From NCBI GenBank assembly GCA_020746995.1, contig JAGPXD010000003.1, positions 1,860,001-1,924,000 on the forward strand: 64,000 nucleotides of DNA. Direction: 5' to 3'. Origin of the DNA: Plectosphaerella cucumerina. Taxonomy: Eukaryota > Ascomycota > Sordariomycetes > Glomerellales > Plectosphaerellaceae. The position numbers were made by a program, and so were the translations under genes. The notes under the pieces were generated by a model, which was given only the letters and a program-made list of their open reading frames with translations, made no database searches and was not told where the DNA came from. Shown here in pieces: positions 59,101-64,000 of the stretch; within the stretch, counting starts at the first letter, position 1, and the number at the start of each line of letters is the position of its first letter.

Positions 59101-61577
59101 GGGGGAGTTGGTTCAGCCGGGCCGGTGCCTCTACCGAGGACTTGTAGGCGCGGCGAGCGCCTCCGCTGTCTGCCAGGAGACGAAGTATCCGGCCAGGCCA
59201 CACGTGCCATGACGCAGGCAGATGCGGGCGTGCTGCTGTACGTGTTGCGCCGTTAGATGGTGGCTTGCGGCATGGCTGCTTCTGCCTAAACCGGATACTT
59301 CGGTTGCCCTGCTAAGTGTCAAGGGCCGCGAGACTGGGTGAACGTCATCTCAAGGATGCCTCACGGTGCCTGGTTGAGAAAGAGGGACGAATCGTGATGG
59401 CGGCGAGCCTGTATCGCTCGTCGGTCTCGTCGGGTTCGGGGCGACGACCCAAGATGCTAGCTAGGACGACAAGAAACGGGCGGCCAAGAGGGGTGACACG
59501 AGAGGTGAGGGGTCCAAAAGGTTAATCGCAAGAATAGCAACGGACTGAGTCTAGCTCAGCCGAGGGAGGTCTGCCTTGCAGGGCGGCCAAGCCAACAGGG
59601 GTCGTCGATCCGTCGTTGAGACAAAATGATGGATCGACGGGCGGATTATTGCCGGGGAAACGTCGGGGCCCACTCGGCGCGACTGCTCTGCTTGTGGATC
59701 CCCCAGCTCACCCGCTTCACCCCCCTCCAATGTGGCGCCCGCCTTTCAGCTTGCGAGTAAGGTTGTCTCGTGAACCCCCTCTTTGTTGAACCCCATTGAC
59801 ACCGCCCCCCTGAATCGAGACCTAGCTCTCTCCTCGCCTCGGCGCATCTGCAGTGAACGTTGCATCGACGCCCAGAAATCTTGCTGCGGTACGCTGTAAA
59901 TGGCTCGCCGCGCTCCAATGCCTATTGGAAATCGTGGAAGACCCTCGAATCTTTTAGACCCCATCGAGGGCCAGAAGGGCGCAGCTGCAGCACCGAGTCC
60001 CTGTACCCTTGCGAGGGGTGATGGCGGGGTGCCATGACTGTTTGAGAAGGCGGAAGCTTACTATGGGGCGGGCGTGCTGGAACGCTACTTGCTATGCCTC
60101 CCTGTGCAATGCAATGCCTCCCTACCCTCCCCTGGACCTTGCCCCAGCAGTCCGGATCGATCGAACCGGCTTCGATTCACGAAGCCGACGAAAAGGGCCG
60201 AATACTGAGGTTTACGGCTTTTCAAAATGCGCTCCAGGAACCCCCAAAGCTTAATTCGACGTCGAGATCGACTCTCCAGACGCCTTGAGCGCCACCATCG
60301 CTGCGGTTGTGGTATCTGTCAGCGTTTACTAAGGCCTGCCACATGTGGTGGCTGGACCATGGCTGCGGACCGTTCCTGGACTACCAGCTGAGCCTGAGGG
60401 GCGGGACGGACACATCAGGCCGAGGCGGAAAAACCACAACAGTCCTTGAATGAAAATACAATCTTCCCGCGTCACAGTCACATCCAAGTTTCTGGCTGAC
60501 GCTGCTTCAGCTCGATCAGGGCGTGGGCACAGAGCCAGCCCAACACAGGGGACCCTCCACGTTAATGGCGGAAACAAGGCGTAGACCACACGTCTGGACT
60601 CGCACTTTGCTCCAGCGGCTGCGGCTGCGGCATTGTCCATGCCCGGTAACAGGTCAACCGAGAGCAGCGGCCAGGCACTCTGCCCAGACTCCATGCCTGA
60701 CACTCAATACCACTAGTAAGCACGCGTCAAATTGACCCGAGACCGTTTGAAGGTCCTCGACAACTCCGGGCCAGCACTACTCGAATGCTTCTTTTGGAAA
60801 CCCCATGGTCGATACATGCCGAGAATAAATGTGTAGCACTTGATCAGCCTTGGGCACCTTCGGCACTCGTCAGAATAGACTTGGTTTTCCGGCGTCGGAA
60901 CCCTCGAGGGAATGTGCATCCCCCCTTCTCAAATCCCCCTGGCCATGGGGTGTGAGGATCTGCCTGCCTGGCTGACAATAAGTATCTTCTGCCGGGGTCT
61001 GCTTACGACGGACCATTCAGACTGCACCTTCATCCTCCGAACCGTCTCGGAGTTTGAGCTTGTCACGCAGGTCTAGCCTTGCCTATCCCTGTCATGGCAT
61101 CTCGACATTGACTGAAAGCCTGGGCTGAAGCGATCTCGACTCGGAAGCGCGGCACACTACCTTGCTAGGATAGCGATAAGCAGCCAGAAATGACGAGGGG
61201 GAACATCGGTGAGCCACTGCGCTGGCGACATAGGTTGACTGGCCAAGCGGCTGGACATGGCCTGTCTCTTGCCGACTAGGCAACCGCCGAGGCCGTATCT
61301 GCTGCAACCCCTCGAGTGATGCAAGCCATCAGATCGTGACTGGTACGGTCAGCCTGAGTCCTGAAGCCAATCCCATCGTTCAACTTAGAAAGACAAAGAG
61401 TGAGGTGACCACACCAAGAGCACTATCTCTGGGTAGGTAGCCTCAACCTTCAGCCGCAACAAGGGTGGACTGAGCAAGGCACACCGGTGATCCTTTTCTA
61501 TAATTGTACATGGTGACATGGTATGGTACAGCGGCGAGGGAGGCCGAATGTCGACGACGACAGTCCAGGAAGGGCCC
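56148..61577. other. 5.4-kb intergenic region upstream of the bZIP gene
   Basis: No supported gene. The longest frame (57740-58606 minus, 288 codons) has no recognisable domain, poor codon bias and overlapping frames on the other strand. The length of non-coding DNA upstream of a regulator suggests an extended promoter or a long leader. Confidence 0.5.
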
Positions 61578-62267
61578 TCAGCGGTTTCCCAGCGCAGCCT
61601 CCTTCTCGGCCCTCCGTTGCGCGACCCGCCTCTTGTAGCGGACCTCGGCCTTCCTCCTCTCACCTCCATCAACCTTGTGGCCCTGCTTCTGCTCCCACAT
61701 GCCCTCGATGACCTTGACTGTCGCGCCCTTGCCCCCCTTCAGCGGCTGCGCAAAAGGCCCGGCAATTGTATGGGTTCCCAGGATCTTGTAGCCGGCCACG
61801 TCGGTTCCGTTCGTCTCTCCAATCGTGTTGACATCGACGCTCGGCACGTTGACAACCCACTTGCGGGCTTGCGCCTCGTCGCTGGCAACCTTGAGGATGG
61901 CCTCGCCGTTCTCGACGTACTTGAAGTCTCCGCCGGGACCGAGCGCGCCTCGCCTGTAGCGATCCAGCCACGCGAGCAGGTAGCGACGCGTGCGCGGGGG
62001 CTCAACGCCAAGCTCCCTCATCTGGTCGCTTGTGAGGGTGAAAAGCGCTTCCCACGAGGGGAACTTGTCTGTGTATTGGCTCAGGCCACGGCCGAGAACC
62101 TTGAGGAAGGTCGGGACATCGGGAATCAGGGGAATCGGTGCGGGTACTGGCGGTGGCGTGCGGGAGTCATGGACGAATCGTGTTTGGTATGTGGTGATTG
62201 TTGGCGCAGTGGTTCTCGGAATGATCGACCGGAGGGAGGCAAACCGGATCTGAGGAGCCTTCATCAT
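61578..62267 (-). CDS. FYV4: Mitochondrial small ribosomal subunit protein mS41 (FYV4, IGR motif)
   Basis: Single exon, 229 aa, starting at one of two adjacent ATGs (MMKAPQIRF). The first 35 residues are a mitochondrial presequence rich in Arg, Ser and Thr. The IGR domain follows at about residues 45-105: DVPTFLKVLGRGLSQYTDKF, SWEALFTLTSDQMRELGVEP and RTRRYLLAWLDRYRRG. The C-terminal half is fungal-type (GTHTIAGPFAQPLKGGKGAT, then a basic tail of Arg/Lys/Glu). mS41 is part of the mitoribosome small subunit; the yeast mutant has respiratory and K1-toxin phenotypes. A CATCAG-like acceptor lies just before the ATG, so a 5' UTR intron is possible. Divergent from the SNF2-type gene. Confidence 0.92.
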   Translation of the reverse strand: MMKAPQIRFASLRSIIPRTTAPTITTYQTRFVHDSRTPPPVPAPIPLIPDVPTFLKVLGRGLSQYTDKFPSWEALFTLTSDQMRELGVEPPRTRRYLLAWLDRYRRGALGPGGDFKYVENGEAILKVASDEAQARKWVVNVPSVDVNTIGETNGTDVAGYKILGTHTIAGPFAQPLKGGKGATVKVIEGMWEQKQGHKVDGGERRKAEVRYKRRVAQRRAEKEAALGNR

Positions 62268-62935
62268 GACCTGATGGTGTCAGTCGCGCTGTCCTCCGAG
62301 CGTCGCGCCGAACGTGGCTCGCTGAGCGCCGCTAAGCCTAGGACTTACTGGAGGATACGGACGAGGCCGTGGAAAGGCAGAAGTACCAGGTAGAGGCGTG
62401 CCTGGCTGTATCCCAGTCTGGGCGTCGCAATCGCAAATATCGGGGCTTCTTCAACTTGCCGTCAATGGGGGCCTGCGTGTCGGAGCTCCCAGACTCAAAG
62501 TTACGACGGGAAAAAAAAGTTGAATTATGTCAGCATACCGGGCCCCGGCACCGGGATGCGGCGTTAATATCTCCCGTCTTGCTGACATAATCTCAGCAAC
62601 TTCCAGAAGTTGGGCTGGCAACGACCCCCGGCTCGGCGGCCCCACAGTACGGACGAGGGTCCGAGTCCCGCCCGGAGCAGTTGTGCATGACGCACAGACC
62701 TGGTGGATTCGCGGGGCAACTTCAGTCGCCAAACGCGTCTTCATATTTGCCAGCCAATTTGTCAGAAGCACTCTCCGGCGCGGCTGCCTCGAGCGTCTGC
62801 CTGGACATCAACCCGGCAGCTTTGCCACCCCTCCCATCCTCACGCGTGATATACACCCACTTCCGCTGGCACTCAACTGGCGATGCAGCGTCACCACGAT
62901 TATCCCATGTCTCGGCGATTCTGACCGGTACAACC
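62268..62935. other. Divergent promoter of mS41 and the SNF2-type gene
   Basis: 0.67 kb between divergent start codons. No further gene supported; overlapping minus-strand frames are shadows. Confidence 0.55.
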
Positions 62936-64000
62936 ATGCCGCCAAAATCGAAGAAGGCGCGGCACGGGACGTTGGTCACATTGGCCGGTACGTTGATCGT
63001 TTTGTGGTGTTGCGCAGTGATGTTTTCTGACATCAACATGAATAGAATGCTTTCCTCCCGCTTTCCTCCAGAGCCTCGGGTCTCTGCCTCTCCTTTCTTC
63101 TCACGAATCCGATCCCGATTCAGAACCGGCCCGGAAAAAGCTTCGAGTAACGACCGATGTCCCCGAATCCTACCTGCTCACACGGCAGGCATTCGTCTTC
63201 AAGCGTGCGACACCCGACTCGCTCCCGATATCCCCGTCATTGGCGCGCAATGATGTTGGCGATCACATCAAGCTTCGTTTCGGTCGGTGGGAATGGACCG
63301 GCCCGCGGGGCCTGTCCATAGAATGGGTGCGATCAAGTAAAAACAAGGTCGGCTATGCTCTGCTAGAGATGGACTCGGCCCCAACGCCCTTACAGGCGCT
63401 CTGCATAAATGCTTCAGTGCAAAAGGAGGCAAGAGAGAAGGCAGGCGCAATATGGACCATGGTCGATGTGTCGCTCAACTCCGCCAATGATGCTCTCCAC
63501 CTGCACATCTCGGTCAGTCTCTACTGGAACATCACCCGCTCCCCTTGGAATTTGCGTACCAAGAAGCAGAGGGAGCTCAGCAGTATGGTCATGTCGACAT
63601 TGTTCCCGGATCTCGACCAACCCGAGGAGAACACCGCTCGACAGGCTTGGACGCCTCTGGACTTTTACGAGGCAGCTTACGTGCCGCCGTCTGACGACGA
63701 CGTCGCCCAGGCAATTCATGTGGAAGGTCTGAGGTCTTCTCTGTACCCATACCAGAAGAGAACACTGCAATGGCTTCTGCGTCGAGAGGGTGCCTCCTGG
63801 ACAACGTCCGAGCTGGGCTTCTCTGTCTGTGAACCCACCACGGGTGGCGACACCGCGGGACCGCTTTCCTTTTCTTCGCATCCCGTTCCGCAGAGGCCGT
63901 CTGGCACCGAAAACAGTGGCAGCAACACACTCCAGATCAGTCGGCTCTATCATGTCATCACAGATGACGTATCGCAATTCTCTCAGCTGGAAACCTCACT
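62936..64000 (+). CDS. SNF2-family helicase/ubiquitin ligase of the SHPRH/Irc20 type (5' part, cut by window end)
   Basis: Exon 1 is 62936..62987 and exon 2 starts at 63046 after a 58-nt intron (GTACGT donor, AATAG acceptor); it stays open to the window edge, giving 335 aa so far. The start MPPKSKKARHGTL is basic. The region after residue 45 contains a fungal SHPRH-like N-terminal part (KLRFGRWEWTGPRG, then VSLYWNITRSPWNLRTKK) and ends in the conserved lead-in to the SNF2 ATPase (SSLYPYQKRTLQWLLRREG), which pairs with a large insert in this family. Helicase motifs I onward and any RING finger lie beyond the window. Such proteins act in recombination and DNA-damage tolerance. The Irc20 assignment rests on this YQKRTLQWLLRRE block and overall order. 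Confidence 0.8.

Overview
The window reads as nuclear DNA of a filamentous ascomycete, most likely a Sordariomycete. Genes carry short introns (about 50-85 nt) with GTAAGT/GTATGT-like donors, CTAAC-type branch sites and CAG/TAG acceptors, and coding regions are GC-rich at third positions. The gene set is typical of filamentous fungi: an HDA2/3 chromodomain protein, an RFX factor, Mid1 and Zn2Cys6 regulators. I see no operons, CRISPR, rRNA, convincing tRNA or intact transposon. The species call is inference.

Layout. 1-252 is the 3' end of an unidentified gene. 2106-4085 is an F-box/LRR-like gene. 4086-21605 is very gene-poor: one single-exon, Ser-rich conserved-type gene (12850-13998) sits between flanks of 8.8 and 7.6 kb. 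The far end of this stretch (18.7-20.4 kb) holds two minus-strand frames, each broken by one stop, that may be gene relics. 21606-25197 is a divergent pair: an ELO-type fatty acid elongase (minus) and cytochrome c oxidase subunit 6 (plus), sharing a promoter with CCAAT boxes. 25897-30461 (minus) encodes a large chromodomain protein with an HDA2/3-like domain. 31147-32972 (minus) is aspartokinase. 34890-35433 is a decayed sulfatase, followed by a regulator with two tandem Zn2Cys6 clusters (35789-37982).

38445-51803 is a dense housekeeping block: a small mitochondrial membrane protein, the Mid1 calcium-channel subunit, the ER-shaping protein Yop1, the transcription factor RFX1, the translocon-associated SERP1/RAMP4, a Lys/Glu-rich nucleolar-type SMAP-domain protein, and an adenosine-deaminase-family enzyme. 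A bZIP-like gene (55060-56147) lies alone between 3.3 and 5.4 kb of non-coding DNA. The window ends with mitochondrial ribosomal protein mS41 (minus), divergent from the 5' part of an SNF2/SHPRH-type (Irc20-like) gene cut by the window edge.

Most genes are unrelated housekeeping functions. Three (Yop1, SERP1, elongase) act at the ER, three (Cox6, mS41, the 103-aa protein) are mitochondrial, and four are nuclear regulators. I found no coherent novel gene cluster. The most unusual items are the double Zn2Cys6 regulator beside a sulfatase pseudogene, a bZIP protein with no leucine zipper and two competing 3' ends, very small initiator exons, and the isolated gene at 12.85 kb.
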